From Nostoc sp. UHCC 0302 (GTDB lineage: Bacteria > Cyanobacteriota > Cyanobacteriia > Cyanobacteriales > Nostocaceae), in contig NZ_CP151099.1 in the NCBI RefSeq assembly GCF_038096175.1, forward strand, positions 2,501-66,500: DNA of 64,000 nt. Direction: 5' to 3'. A model generated the notes under the pieces. The model was given only the letters and a program-made list of their open reading frames with translations, did no database searches and was not told where the DNA came from. Below, one piece after another: positions 40,707 to 50,065 of the stretch. Position 1 is the first letter of the stretch. Every line of letters starts with the position of its first letter. Made by a program: the position numbers and the translations under genes.

Positions 40707-41660
40707 TTAGACACTAGTTTGGCAGCGACTACTAGTAAGAGCGATCGCCACTAGTTGAGCTGATAACTGAATCAGCTTTAACTCATCTTCTCGCAAAGTG
40801 GAGGGCAGTTTCCACTGTAATGACAATACTGCTAGGAGTTGATTTCGGTAACTAATTGGGATAATTAAATGTGCTTGTACTCCCGTAGTTTGATAGTGTT
40901 CAACACCATCTAGCTTGGGATCTTTAAGTACATTTAGGGAAACTTGCATTTTCCCAGTGGCGATCGCTTCACTCGCAAGGGGATCTTGTGCTAGCCAATT
41001 TTCTATTGCACCTGTCTCGCTGTAAGTTCCCTGAGTTGCGACTAGAGTATTTCCTTCTATGAGTTGCAAAATGCAGCCATCTGTTGTAAAAGTCTCACTA
41101 ACAGCTCTAGCGATTGGGGTGAGAGTTTCTTCTAAACTTGAAGCTGCTTGCGCTACTTCAACTAAAACGGTCAACAACGCCATTTCAGCATTAGCACGGC
41201 GTAGTTCTTCTGTACGCTGCTTGAGCAGGTCATAGGTTTCTGCTGCTCTTTGCACCACTGCTTTCAGTTCCCCTGGATCCCAGGGCTTAGTGATGTATTT
41301 GTAGACCTGTCCTGCGTTAATCGCCTCTACCAAGTCTTCAATATCAGTAAATCCGGTGAGAATTATTCTGACTGTATCGGGAAACTGAGGTACAGTTTTA
41401 CTTAGAAACTCAGTTCCTTTCATTTCTGGCATTCGTTGATCAGAGATGATTACTGCTACTTCTCCCTCTGCTGCCAGCACTTGTAGGGCGTTCATCCCAC
41501 TATCAGCTTTTAAAACATTAAAGTCGCGTCGGAAGGTGCGATAAAGTAGATCGAGATTATCTGGCTCATCGTCAACTACCAGGATTTTGAGTTTTTTTGG
41601 TCGTTCTAGAGTCATTAATTGAGGACGAATTTTATCAACTTCCAGACTGGGAGTGTCCAT
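40707..41660 (-). CDS. Receiver-GAF protein
   Basis: A 317-residue protein. The receiver domain (about 24-140) has D30, D31, phosphorylation site D74 (IISDQRMPEMKG) and K in ITKPWD. The RMP(E)MxG and PWDP pattern is that of the RpfG/RR-class linked to sensory outputs. A coiled coil (about 140-170) and a GAF domain (about 175-310) follow, with no catalytic or DNA-binding output. It probably interacts with a partner enzyme. It sits just upstream of menG on the same strand, 69 bases apart, but a shared function is not implied. Confidence 0.88.
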   Translation of the reverse strand: MDTPSLEVDKIRPQLMTLERPKKLKILVVDDEPDNLDLLYRTFRRDFNVLKADSGMNALQVLAAEGEVAVIISDQRMPEMKGTEFLSKTVPQFPDTVRIILTGFTDIEDLVEAINAGQVYKYITKPWDPGELKAVVQRAAETYDLLKQRTEELRRANAEMALLTVLVEVAQAASSLEETLTPIARAVSETFTTDGCILQLIEGNTLVATQGTYSETGAIENWLAQDPLASEAIATGKMQVSLNVLKDPKLDGVEHYQTTGVQAHLIIPISYRNQLLAVLSLQWKLPSTLREDELKLIQLSAQLVAIALTSSRCQTSV

Positions 41661-42289
41661 AAGATAATTCCTTTAATTAAATATTTACAACTTTGTTATA
41701 TTCCATACCAAGCTTAGTTGAGAATAGTCGGAAATCTTTGGGTGGATTTGCGGATGTATTTTTAAGTAGCTTATACATATTCATAGGTACTGATTAGTAA
41801 TTGATAATTAAAACAGTCAGATTTAATCTGGGCTTCCAGGCTTTTTCTGTACCGTTCTTTTACAGAGAAGCATAAACGCCGACTTGCGACGTTAGAACTA
41901 GCTTCTTGTGAAGCGAAGCTCAGAAGTTTGATGAATTTGTATTAAACTTACTTGTAATGAACGCCACAAATTAAATTTACTAACTCAAACACTTTTCTTA
42001 GAAAGAACCTAACAATTAGAATTCACACAAATAAGTAATTAAGCTTAAATAAATATAAATATGCAACTTGTCAAGGGAGAAATGTCTATAATCAGTCTTG
42101 ATGAAGACAGACAATTGACTAGACATAGCTACGACTGGTATTTATGCTTACTTAGTTGTTAGTATCATTCATAACTCATAATTTAATTTGGCGGTATAGT
42201 ATTTCAGTGTAGACGGTTAAAGATTAGAATAAGACTTGCTGATGAGGTATTAATTACCCTCTCAAGTAAAAGTTCCGGCGCTCTAGATT
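41661..42289. other. Non-coding stretch between the REC-GAF gene and raf1
   Basis: No supported gene. A 33-codon frame at 42061-42162 has no ribosome-binding site. The block near 41866-41933 (TACAGAGAAGCATAAACGCC and following, with GCTTCTTGTGAAGC) is repeat-like. Divergent promoters of both neighbours must lie here, and the raf1 leader is AT-rich. Confidence 0.45.
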
Positions 42290-43375
42290 ATGACTGACCT
42301 ACCACCCAATGCTCAAAATCCTGAAAATGCTGCTGATGATGTAGCACAAGATTACTTACGAAAGCTCAGACAAAAGCAAGGCAACTGGGTGGAATGGGGA
42401 GTAGCGATCGCTTACCTGCAAAAAGCCAGTTACAATCCCCAAGAAATTTTTGAGGCAACGGGATTTGAGCCAATTCAACAAAATCAAGTGGTTGTTGGCT
42501 CTCAAGTTTACAATTCTTTAGAAAAGTATGGTGCATCGGAGGCGGTGCAATCGCACTACACCACACGTGGCAGCGATGTTTTGTACGAGCTGCGTCTACT
42601 GACTCAAGAAGAACGAGCGGCGGCGGCAGAACTTGCATTTCAGCACAAACTCGACGCCGATGAAGCGCGGGAAGTAGCAAAAGCAATTAAAGAGTTTTCT
42701 TATTTTCGGATTTTACCAGAAGGATTTTCTAACCATCCTGGTGATGCTGTCGCTCACCAAGTTTGGAAATTAGCACGTCAGAATACAGATTTGCAGGAGC
42801 GATCGCGCCTCATCGCTAAAGGCTTGCGGTTTGCTCACACGCCAGGTGCTAGAACACAAATCGAACAATTGCTGACAGATTTTACTGTTGTTCCTAAGCG
42901 TCCAGCGCCAATTTTACCTTTTTACCGCCTGGAATCTGAAGAACAGTTACCCCGAATAGTACCTGTAGTAGGCGAGTTGCCGTTGACGGCACAAGACTTG
43001 AAATCTGTGCCTATAGTGACAGAAATTGAACCATTTCGCATCGTTAAGTTCTCAGGAGATCAAGCTTGGGCCCCATTACCGGGTTGGCAAGTTTTGTTGG
43101 GTGCAGAAGATCCAGTAGTGATTTTAGCAAATAGCGATCGCTTACCCAACCAGACATACAGCCAGCCACAATCGGTTTTAGTAGTTATAGACCGTTCTAA
43201 ACGAGAATGGGATGTCTCCAGCTACTTTGTTGTTGAAAATTCTGGTGAATTAAGTTTTCAGTGGTTTGAAACTGAACCAGAAGTGCCACTACTAGGAAAA
43301 ATTATTATCATCGTGCGTCCTAAGAGAATTCTCGATGAAGAACTAACTAAGGATTCTTGGCAAATTGACGAATAG
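42290..43375 (+). CDS. raf1: Rubisco accumulation factor 1
   Basis: An assembly chaperone that binds newly folded large subunits of Rubisco as dimers and hands them on before small subunits join. The 361 residues match the cyanobacterial Raf1: an N-terminal helical domain (about 20-210, LRQKQGNWVEWGVAIAYLQK) and a C-terminal beta domain (about 215-350, with VVGELPLTAQDLKSVP). It is a single gene not next to rbcLXS, which is usual. The stop codon overlaps the first base of a 28-bp palindromic repeat. Confidence 0.9.
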   Translation: MTDLPPNAQNPENAADDVAQDYLRKLRQKQGNWVEWGVAIAYLQKASYNPQEIFEATGFEPIQQNQVVVGSQVYNSLEKYGASEAVQSHYTTRGSDVLYELRLLTQEERAAAAELAFQHKLDADEAREVAKAIKEFSYFRILPEGFSNHPGDAVAHQVWKLARQNTDLQERSRLIAKGLRFAHTPGARTQIEQLLTDFTVVPKRPAPILPFYRLESEEQLPRIVPVVGELPLTAQDLKSVPIVTEIEPFRIVKFSGDQAWAPLPGWQVLLGAEDPVVILANSDRLPNQTYSQPQSVLVVIDRSKREWDVSSYFVVENSGELSFQWFETEPEVPLLGKIIIIVRPKRILDEELTKDSWQIDE

Positions 43376-43402
43376 TACAGACGCGATTAATCGTGTCTGT
43401 AC
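43375..43402. repeat. Dispersed 28-bp palindrome, copy A
   Basis: It starts GTACAGACGCGATTAA and ends TCGTGTCTGTAC: a near-perfect inverted repeat that begins at the last base of the raf1 stop. It could also act as the raf1 terminator hairpin. Related copies: 43408-43432, 50066-50090 and the split one at 30650-30707. Confidence 0.75.
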
Positions 43403-43407
43403 AGGAG

Positions 43408-43432
43408 AGACGCGATTAATCGCGTCTGTACA
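43408..43432. repeat. Dispersed palindrome, copy B
   Basis: It contains AGACGCGATTAATCGCGTCT as a perfect 20-base palindrome followed by GTAC. It lies five bases after copy A in direct orientation, so the two form a tandem pair. Confidence 0.75.
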
Positions 43433-43558
43433 AGAGTTAGGAAAATTCTACCTTCTTTTATATGTGATGGAGTGAGGATATTGTTCTATCCATAAACGCA
43501 GGGTTTGTAATAACAAGCCAAGAATCAATACTACACTTAATCAAAATAATTCATAATT

Positions 43559-45352
43559 CTAAGATCCAAACTTACTGCATCGATAAAGTTGATAAGGAAC
43601 ACCTATACGGTAGTACTGGTTAGTATCTATGTTGCAGGTAGTTTGCTGTGATAGTTGTAGATGCTGTGGATAGTCCCGTCTTTTTAGTCCTGACGCTACT
43701 ATCCATAAATTTAGCCTAGATAGTCCTAGTGAAGGCAGTTGCGAAAGTTTATTCCAGATAGTAGTTAAATTTGAGCTTTGCTGTAAAAAAACAACGCTAT
43801 CAGAGTTAATAAGAGAATTCATTCTGTTGGATTGATCAATTTTGAACTCTCTTGAAAGAGATTGACTTCTGAGTTTTTCTAATGCCAAGCCAAAACTTAA
43901 TCCTAATGCCACATCCTGATAGTTACTGTATTTTACTACTAACATCAGTGGTACAGAAGGTTCTAAGTTCATCTTTTGAGCAACTATATTAGGCTGGAAT
44001 GGTTTTTGAAATACCAAGTTAGAAACAACAAAAATACAGCTAATAATTCCTACAACTAAAAGGATGTATTTTGAGGAAAGTTGGAGTGGCGGCTTTTGCC
44101 TATCTGAACTTTTCCTATTTAAAACACTGTGTGAATGGTAATTTTGTATATTACCTAAGCTAGCTGCTAAAAGGGCGCAAAAACTGGGATAGTAAACAAA
44201 GCTATAACGTGGCACAATAGTAATATCTTTTTTTAAAAAATAAACAATAAAAAAGAATTGCACCAGAACAAAAAAAGTAAAACTTAAAAGTGTTAATGTC
44301 GCCAAATAAGTTGTATCTTTTAACCACAACAGCTTTAAACCATTAAAGACGTGCCACCCTAACAAAGTAGCAAAACTCACCATTGACAGACCGTAAATAA
44401 CTGCAATTGGTAGAGGTTGATTTTCTACAGGTAGAGCAATCACCATTAATACCCAGCTAATCAAAGTTTGGTACAAGGGTGCAATGTAATTGGGAGAGGG
44501 TAGCCAATTAGTTTCAGAACGCTGAACGTGATTTGATATCACCAATAGCCAAGGAGTGAAGCTAATTACAACACTACTTGTAAAGACAATTAGGGCGAGT
44601 AAAATTTGACGTTTGATTTGGATGTTTGCTCTTAGCAAATATATCACCACAAGTAATGTAAAAATTTCTGCAATGAATGCTAAAGCAAAAAAGTAGTGAA
44701 CATAAAGACCGATAATATTAATAATTGCCCATAATAACCAAACCCAAAATCTTAGCCGCGTTCGCGAAGCGAGTCCTTCGGACTCTTGCTCAAAAATATC
44801 TCGCTGAATTTGCATTAATCCCAATAACGCTAAAGTTATGAGCAGCATAGGCATGGTATAGTGCCGTGCTTCTTGGGAAAGGTAAACAGCAAAGGGAGAA
44901 ACAGCCATAATTGCTGCTGCTAAAGTTCCAGATGCTTTGGAAAAAGAAATACGATTAACTCCATAAATTGCAGCGATCGCACATACACCCAACAAAGTCG
45001 GTAGCGATCGCAATTTTTCTACCCACTCTTCTCCCAAAGGCAGCATCCACCCCAACCAGATGTGCATTCCACAAAAAAATAACGGCGGATGCGTAGACTG
45101 GGTAGCAACGTTTTCGGCAATTTGATTGCAACTAACTCCAGGCTGAAAAGTAAAAATTTCATGCAAATGATTAAGAGGAAACAGCACATTCAAAGGCAAA
45201 TCATCGTAATTTTTACCTAAACTGAAAATGGCAGTAATCACCTCATCCATCCACAGGGGTTTTAAGCCTAAATGCCAACAGCGCAAAATAGTACCAAGTG
45301 CGATCGCTCCAGCTAAACCCAGATAATGTAAATTAAGTCTGCGATTTGTCAT
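43559..45352 (-). CDS. Membrane glycosyltransferase of the GT39/PMT-ArnT type
   Basis: A 597-residue polytopic protein with about 12 helices. The first loop has LGLKPLWMDEVITAIFSLG; the acidic pair in MDEV matches the catalytic loop of lipid-phosphate-dependent glycosyltransferases (GT-C fold). The first periplasmic loop also has THPPLFF. Likely it transfers sugar from a polyprenyl-phosphate donor. The acceptor is unknown. At 44757-44794 a hairpin repeat has entered the frame and encodes EQESEGLASRTRLRF in a loop between helices. It is a single gene, divergent from the helicase. Confidence 0.8.
   Translation of the reverse strand: MTNRRLNLHYLGLAGAIALGTILRCWHLGLKPLWMDEVITAIFSLGKNYDDLPLNVLFPLNHLHEIFTFQPGVSCNQIAENVATQSTHPPLFFCGMHIWLGWMLPLGEEWVEKLRSLPTLLGVCAIAAIYGVNRISFSKASGTLAAAIMAVSPFAVYLSQEARHYTMPMLLITLALLGLMQIQRDIFEQESEGLASRTRLRFWVWLLWAIINIIGLYVHYFFALAFIAEIFTLLVVIYLLRANIQIKRQILLALIVFTSSVVISFTPWLLVISNHVQRSETNWLPSPNYIAPLYQTLISWVLMVIALPVENQPLPIAVIYGLSMVSFATLLGWHVFNGLKLLWLKDTTYLATLTLLSFTFFVLVQFFFIVYFLKKDITIVPRYSFVYYPSFCALLAASLGNIQNYHSHSVLNRKSSDRQKPPLQLSSKYILLVVGIISCIFVVSNLVFQKPFQPNIVAQKMNLEPSVPLMLVVKYSNYQDVALGLSFGLALEKLRSQSLSREFKIDQSNRMNSLINSDSVVFLQQSSNLTTIWNKLSQLPSLGLSRLNLWIVASGLKRRDYPQHLQLSQQTTCNIDTNQYYRIGVPYQLYRCSKFGS
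44757..44794. repeat. Hairpin repeat inside the glycosyltransferase gene
   Basis: CGCGTTCGCGAAGCGAGTCC and the following TTCGGACTC contain two small inverted repeats, TTCGCGAA and GAGTCC..GGACTC. The sequence is of the type dispersed in Nostoc genomes. It keeps the frame open and adds about 10 residues. Confidence 0.65.
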
Positions 45353-45476
45353 TATTTAGCTATTAGCAAACTATCGATTTGGGATTGAAGATTTTTAACC
45401 ACAGGTAGACAAAGATAGGTTTTGATGATCACTCTTGTCTGTGGTTTGGTAATTACATTCAAATCTAAAACTTTAT

Positions 45477-47987
45477 ATGTCAGACGCTAATTTTACCGCT
45501 ACTGTGCCTCAAGAATCTGTCCGTCCACAATTATCTCAGCCATCGGCTGTACTTTCTTTGCGGCAAAAGACTTTAGCAATCCGCAACAGCTTGCGCCAAG
45601 GACAACAGCAAATGGCTGATTGGCAATCTGGGCCATTAGCCGTTTCTGCCGTTCCAGGTGCAGGAAAATCTACAGGTATGGCAGCAGCGGCGGCGATCGC
45701 GATCGCGCGACAATATGAGAGTTCGGCGCAGTCACGTCCGTCCTCCCGGCGTCAAATTGTAGTTGTTACTTTTACCCGCTCTGCTGCTGCCAATATTAAA
45801 GCTAAAATCCGCAAATACTTACGAGATGATTTATCTCTACCTCAGACAGGCTTTGCTGTCTATACCCTACACGGTTTGGCATTAAACATTGCCAGCCGTC
45901 ACCCTGACTTATCAGGTTTACAGCTAGAAAATGTCACATTAATCACACCAAGCCAAAGCCACCGCTTCATCCGCACAGCCGTAGAACAATGGATTGCTAA
46001 CAATCCAGGACATTATTTACGGTTGTTGGAAGGACATCAATTTGATGGAGAAGAAACAGAAAGGTTGCGTCGTCAATCGGTACTGCGGACAGAAGTCTTA
46101 CCAGACTTGGCTACCACAGTAATTCATGAAGCCAAAAGTTCTGGCATACCACCAGAAAAATTGCGGGAGTGGAGTCAACAAGCTACAGATAGATATGGAA
46201 TTTTGAGCGTAGCGGCGGGTTTGTATGAGCAATATCAAAACTTAATGCGATCGCGCGACTTCATCGACTACGACGATATGATTTTAGCTGCCTTACGCGT
46301 TCTCGAAAACGACAGCGCCCGGCGAATCGAGCAAAATCAAGTTTTTGCCGTCTTTGAAGACGAAGCTCAAGACTCCAGCCCTCTTCAGACGCGGTTACTG
46401 GAGATTTTGGCGAGTGGTTCCTTGGAAGAGGGAGGGAGTGAGGGAGCAGCACTTCGGCTTACCTCGACTTCGCTCGGCACAAGACGCTCAGTGACCGAGG
46501 AGCAGGGAGCAGGGAGAGAAATAAATACTGACTCCTACCTCTTGGCTCCTAACTCAAGACTCAATTTGGTGCGTGTTGGTGACCCTAATCAAGCGATTAA
46601 CTCTACCTTCACACCAGCTGATCCGATTTATTTTCGGCAATTTTGCGAAGAGTGCGATCGCATCGAACGATTGGCAACAATGGATCAAGCTGGTCGCAGT
46701 ACACAAATTATCATCGCCGCCGCTAACTTTGCTTTGGAATGGGTAAATGGCTTTTATGGAGCAAAAAATCAAAATTCACCCAATAACGCCATAAATTCGC
46801 TCCCCTTCCGTCCGCAAAAAATTCGCTCTGTTGATATTGGTGATCCTCAAAAAAATGCTAATCCAGCACCGCTAGGACGAGGATTGGAGCTATACACTCC
46901 CCGTGATATTCATCACACAGCCGAATTGCTTTCGCAAAGGGTGATTGAATTATTTTCCGAAGACCCAAGTAAAATCAGCGCTGCGATTTTAGTACGAGAA
47001 AATCGTCAGGGAAGATGGCTGGCAGAAATGCTTGCACCTGTGTGCAAAGAGCATAAAATTACGCTTTATGATGTGGGAGAACGCGATCGCCGCTCCCATG
47101 TTCCACAAGAAATTTTGGCACTATTACAATTTTGCGATCGCCCTCATTCCCCTGATTACCTGAAAGCTGCCCTAGAAGCCCTAGTACAGCGTCAATTGAT
47201 TCCTACCCAAGACCTCAACGCCCTCGCTAGTCTGCCAGAGGAATTTTTGTACCCAGGCCCCTTAGCTGCACCTCAATCAGAGCCAGTACAAAAAGCCTCG
47301 CGTTTGTGTCGCAACTTACTCCGCGCTCGTTTGGAACTGCCTCTCTATCAACTAATTTCTTTTCTCGCTTTGACATTGAACTATGACCAAGCAGAATTGG
47401 CAACTGCTGACAAACTTGCAGAACGAGTCAACCAGCAAATAGCTAGTAATAGCTCAATGGGAGCAATGCTGTCAGCTTTAAGTGAAATCGTTAGTTCCGA
47501 ACGTTTTGAACCAGTAGAAACTGACGATATGGAGGCACGGTACACACGTACTGGTCAGTTGACGATTATTACCATGCATAAAGCCAAAGGGCTAGACTGG
47601 GACTATGTTTTTCTGCCCTTTCTGCACGAAAACTTGATTCCTGGTAGATTTTGGGTTCCACCTCAAAGCCAGTTTTTAGGTGACTTTACCTTATCAGAAG
47701 TGGCTCGCGCCCAAATTCGTGCAGTTCTCCACGAAGAATCTGGCATCCAGGATGTGACTCAAGCTTGGGAACAGGCAAAACACCTGAAAACTGCGGAAGA
47801 ATACCGTTTACTTTATGTTGCAATGACACGAGCAAAGCGCCTACTGTGGATGTCTGCGGCACAGAAAGCGCCTTTTACTTGGAGTAAGCCGGAAAATTTA
47901 CAAGAACAAGCACCTTGCCCGGTGTTTGGAGCATTAAAGCGCCAGTTTTCTGAATTTGTGGTGAATTGGGGGATGATGTCCAAATAG
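45477..47987 (+). CDS. UvrD/Rep-like superfamily 1 DNA helicase
   Basis: An 836-residue cytoplasmic enzyme with the full set of SF1 motifs: Walker A AVPGAGKST, motif Ia VVTFTRSAAANIKAK, Walker B FEDEAQDSSPLQ (DEAQ), motif III VRVGDPNQAI, motif V TMHKAKGLDWDYVFLP and motif VI RLLYVAMTRAKR. The order fits a 3'-to-5' helicase. It resembles PcrA/UvrD only distantly and forms a cyanobacterial group of unassigned role. Between Walker B and motif III, residues about 314-362 are encoded by inserted repeat DNA (46417-46560). The sequence remains in frame. Confidence 0.9.
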   Translation: MSDANFTATVPQESVRPQLSQPSAVLSLRQKTLAIRNSLRQGQQQMADWQSGPLAVSAVPGAGKSTGMAAAAAIAIARQYESSAQSRPSSRRQIVVVTFTRSAAANIKAKIRKYLRDDLSLPQTGFAVYTLHGLALNIASRHPDLSGLQLENVTLITPSQSHRFIRTAVEQWIANNPGHYLRLLEGHQFDGEETERLRRQSVLRTEVLPDLATTVIHEAKSSGIPPEKLREWSQQATDRYGILSVAAGLYEQYQNLMRSRDFIDYDDMILAALRVLENDSARRIEQNQVFAVFEDEAQDSSPLQTRLLEILASGSLEEGGSEGAALRLTSTSLGTRRSVTEEQGAGREINTDSYLLAPNSRLNLVRVGDPNQAINSTFTPADPIYFRQFCEECDRIERLATMDQAGRSTQIIIAAANFALEWVNGFYGAKNQNSPNNAINSLPFRPQKIRSVDIGDPQKNANPAPLGRGLELYTPRDIHHTAELLSQRVIELFSEDPSKISAAILVRENRQGRWLAEMLAPVCKEHKITLYDVGERDRRSHVPQEILALLQFCDRPHSPDYLKAALEALVQRQLIPTQDLNALASLPEEFLYPGPLAAPQSEPVQKASRLCRNLLRARLELPLYQLISFLALTLNYDQAELATADKLAERVNQQIASNSSMGAMLSALSEIVSSERFEPVETDDMEARYTRTGQLTIITMHKAKGLDWDYVFLPFLHENLIPGRFWVPPQSQFLGDFTLSEVARAQIRAVLHEESGIQDVTQAWEQAKHLKTAEEYRLLYVAMTRAKRLLWMSAAQKAPFTWSKPENLQEQAPCPVFGALKRQFSEFVVNWGMMSK
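46417..46560. repeat. Nested repeat insertion in the helicase gene
   Basis: The outer part has GGAGGGAGTGAGGGAGCAG on the left and AGCAGGGAGCAGGGAGAGAA on the right, then GACTCCTACC and GGCTCCTAACTC of opposite sense. Between them lies a second unit, CACTTCGGCTTACCTCGACT to GTGACCGAGG, of another dispersed type. The encoded residues (about 314-362) are low in complexity and interrupt the conserved helicase core. Confidence 0.7.
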
Positions 47988-48075
47988 CTTAATGAAACAC
48001 CATTAAATGGAAACTGCATTTAGAGTGCAGCGTCAAATTAGCTATTGCCACTAGTAGCTAAATTTTCTGTTCAAT

Positions 48076-48525
48076 ATGAAATCCATAATTAAGCCATCTC
48101 TTAAAATCAATAGTGACAGTAAGTTGCCGATAGGCTTAGTATTGACCTTCGCTTTGGCAAACCTGCTATCTTTTGGACTCGGATTCGCCACTAATCAAGT
48201 AGCTGAGGCTGTTCCTGGGGCAGAACAGATACAATTATCCCAAAACCTCCAAAATCGAAGAAACCTACCGAGAGCCGTAGCCAGAAGAGTACTACGAGAT
48301 GCTTCCAAGCGTTCTGGTGTAAGAATTTCTGATTTGAAAATTACTCAATTCGCTTCTAAGACTTTTGGTAATCCCTGCGAATTTAATTTTGGGGAAATTT
48401 GTACAAGAGAATACAACCCCGTTGAAGGGTGGGAAGTGATTGTTGAGGTGAAGGAACAATCTTGGACTTACCATGTAAATAAATCCGGCTCTCAAATCGT
48501 TTTAGATCCCAAAGCCAGGATATAA
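48076..48525 (+). CDS. Secreted hypothetical protein
   Basis: A 149-residue protein with a long N-terminal hydrophobic segment (about 18-40, ending GFATNQVAEA) that looks like a signal peptide or anchor. A basic region (NRRNLPRAVARRVLRD) and a small globular part with two cysteines (PCEFNFGEICTRE) follow, suited to a disulfide outside the cytoplasm. Similar small secreted proteins occur in many Nostocales; none has a known role and I do not recognise a named domain. It is a single gene between the helicase and rpmI. Confidence 0.7.
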   Translation: MKSIIKPSLKINSDSKLPIGLVLTFALANLLSFGLGFATNQVAEAVPGAEQIQLSQNLQNRRNLPRAVARRVLRDASKRSGVRISDLKITQFASKTFGNPCEFNFGEICTREYNPVEGWEVIVEVKEQSWTYHVNKSGSQIVLDPKARI

Positions 48526-48660
48526 GCCACGTCTTTGATATACTTCTGTTGACCTGAGTCTCAGCCTTGCGACCAACTCACTCCTAGTGTTTTTTTAAAA
48601 CGGCTAAACATCGTTTTGATTAGTATATAATGATGGATTGTGTCGAATTAAAGCCAAACC

Positions 48661-48858
48661 ATGCCTAAACTAAAGACCCGTAAAGCAGCGGCGAAGCGAT
48701 TTCGTGCCACCGGCACAGGTAAAATCGTGCGCCGTAAGGCCTTCAAAAACCACTTACTAGAGCATAAAAGTTCTAATAAGAAGCGCAGCCTGTCCAAGAC
48801 TACACTTGTGCATGAACGCGATGAAGACAACGTGCGGTTGATGCTCCCATATTTGTAA
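48661..48858 (+). CDS. rpmI: 50S ribosomal protein L35
   Basis: A 65-residue basic protein beginning [20 protein letters not shown] and containing [15 protein letters not shown], the standard L35 signature. It is a component of the large subunit. It is followed after 22 bases by rplT, the universal rpmI-rplT pair. A TATAAT at 48624-48629 may be the -10 element of its promoter. No infC precedes it, so the usual infC-rpmI-rplT order is broken here, as in other cyanobacteria. Confidence 0.97.
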   Translation: MPKLKTRKAAAKRFRATGTGKIVRRKAFKNHLLEHKSSNKKRSLSKTTLVHERDEDNVRLMLPYL

Positions 48859-48880
48859 ATTTTTTAGGAATACGTAAGTT

Positions 48881-49237
48881 ATGACACGGGTAAAACGCGG
48901 TAACGTAGCTCGTAAACGCCGCAATAAAATTCTCAAGCTAGCTAAAGGTTTTCGCGGTTCCCACTCAACTTTATTTAGAACCGCTAACCAACAAGTGATG
49001 AAGGCGCTACGGAGTGCTTATCGCGATCGCAAAAAGAAAAAGCGCGATTTTCGCCGCCTCTGGATCGCCCGGATTAACGCTGCTTCTAGGCAACACGGTT
49101 TGAGTTACAGCCAATTAATCGGCAACCTGAAAAAAGCCGATGTCCAATTAAATCGCAAGATGTTGGCACAATTAGCAGTTCTCGACCCAGCTAGCTTTGG
49201 CAAAGTTGCCGAGTTAGCAATTCAAGCTAAAGGATAA
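48881..49237 (+). CDS. rplT: 50S ribosomal protein L20
   Basis: A 118-residue protein with [20 protein letters not shown] and [21 protein letters not shown], the L20 signature. It is needed for early assembly of the large subunit on 23S rRNA and in other bacteria represses its own mRNA. The start is ATG, 22 bases after rpmI. A solute-binding protein gene begins 12 bases after its stop, so read-through is probable. Confidence 0.97.
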   Translation: MTRVKRGNVARKRRNKILKLAKGFRGSHSTLFRTANQQVMKALRSAYRDRKKKKRDFRRLWIARINAASRQHGLSYSQLIGNLKKADVQLNRKMLAQLAVLDPASFGKVAELAIQAKG

Positions 49238-49249
49238 AGGTGGTAACGG

Positions 49250-50065
49250 ATGAATAACCGATGTAACAGATGGCTAATAATTAATCCGTTACATCTGGTA
49301 TTATCCGCTACTCTTATTTGTATTCTCTGCTTTTCTCTATTGGGGACAGGATTGCTTGCATCTGCCGCCCAATTGTCAGAGATTCAACAACGAGGGTATT
49401 TAAATATTGCTGTTAAAGATAATTTGCGTCCCTTGGGATTTAGAGACGCTAGCGGCAATTTACAAGGCTTAGAAATTGATTTGGCACAGCGTTTAGCCGC
49501 TGACTTGCTTGGGAAAGCAAACACTGTTAAGTTCAAACCTGTGATGAATCGCGATCGCCTTTCTGTTGTTTTAGACAAGAAAGTTGATTTAGCAATCGCC
49601 AGAGTAACAGCAACTGAGTCACGCGCACGCTTAGTTAGTTTCAGTGTTCCCTACTACTTTGATAGTACTGTACTAGTTACAAAAGATGCTTCAATCCAAG
49701 AATTGAGAGATTTGGGAAAACGGAAGATTGCTGTACTTAAGAACTCTAGCACCATTGCTCAAGTGCGGTATTATGTGCCAAATGCGGAGTTAATAGGAGT
49801 AAATTCCTATGAGGAAGCGCGAGAGCAAATAGAAAGTAATGCCGCCGTAGCTTTTGCTGCTGATGCTAGCGTTCTTACTGGTTGGGTGCAACAATATCCT
49901 CAATATCGGCTAATAGCAACCAAACTATCAACTGAACCCTTATCTGTAGTGATGCCCAAGGGATTACAGTACGATGAGTTAAGGCGAAAAGTGAATGAAG
50001 CGATCGCAGGTTATTTAGCTGAAGGTTGGCTCCAGCAACGTTCTCAATACTGGGGTTTGCCGTAA
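49250..50065 (+). CDS. Family 3 extracellular solute-binding protein (amino-acid type)
   Basis: A 271-residue periplasmic binding protein. A signal peptide (about 1-38, with a long hydrophobic core ending LLASAAQ) precedes the SBP_bac_3 domain: LSEIQQRGYLNIAVKDNLRP, FRDASGNLQGLEIDLAQRLA and later RKIAVLKNSSTIAQ and NAAVAFAADASVL. The family usually carries polar amino acids, but no permease or ATPase gene is adjacent, so the substrate is not known. It starts 12 bases after rplT and is probably transcribed with the ribosomal genes, an unusual pairing. Confidence 0.88.
   Translation: MNNRCNRWLIINPLHLVLSATLICILCFSLLGTGLLASAAQLSEIQQRGYLNIAVKDNLRPLGFRDASGNLQGLEIDLAQRLAADLLGKANTVKFKPVMNRDRLSVVLDKKVDLAIARVTATESRARLVSFSVPYYFDSTVLVTKDASIQELRDLGKRKIAVLKNSSTIAQVRYYVPNAELIGVNSYEEAREQIESNAAVAFAADASVLTGWVQQYPQYRLIATKLSTEPLSVVMPKGLQYDELRRKVNEAIAGYLAEGWLQQRSQYWGLP

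Noticed and set aside
42061-42162. 33-codon frame MQLVKGEMSIISLDED
   Set aside because: No ribosome-binding site; composition alone is not enough.
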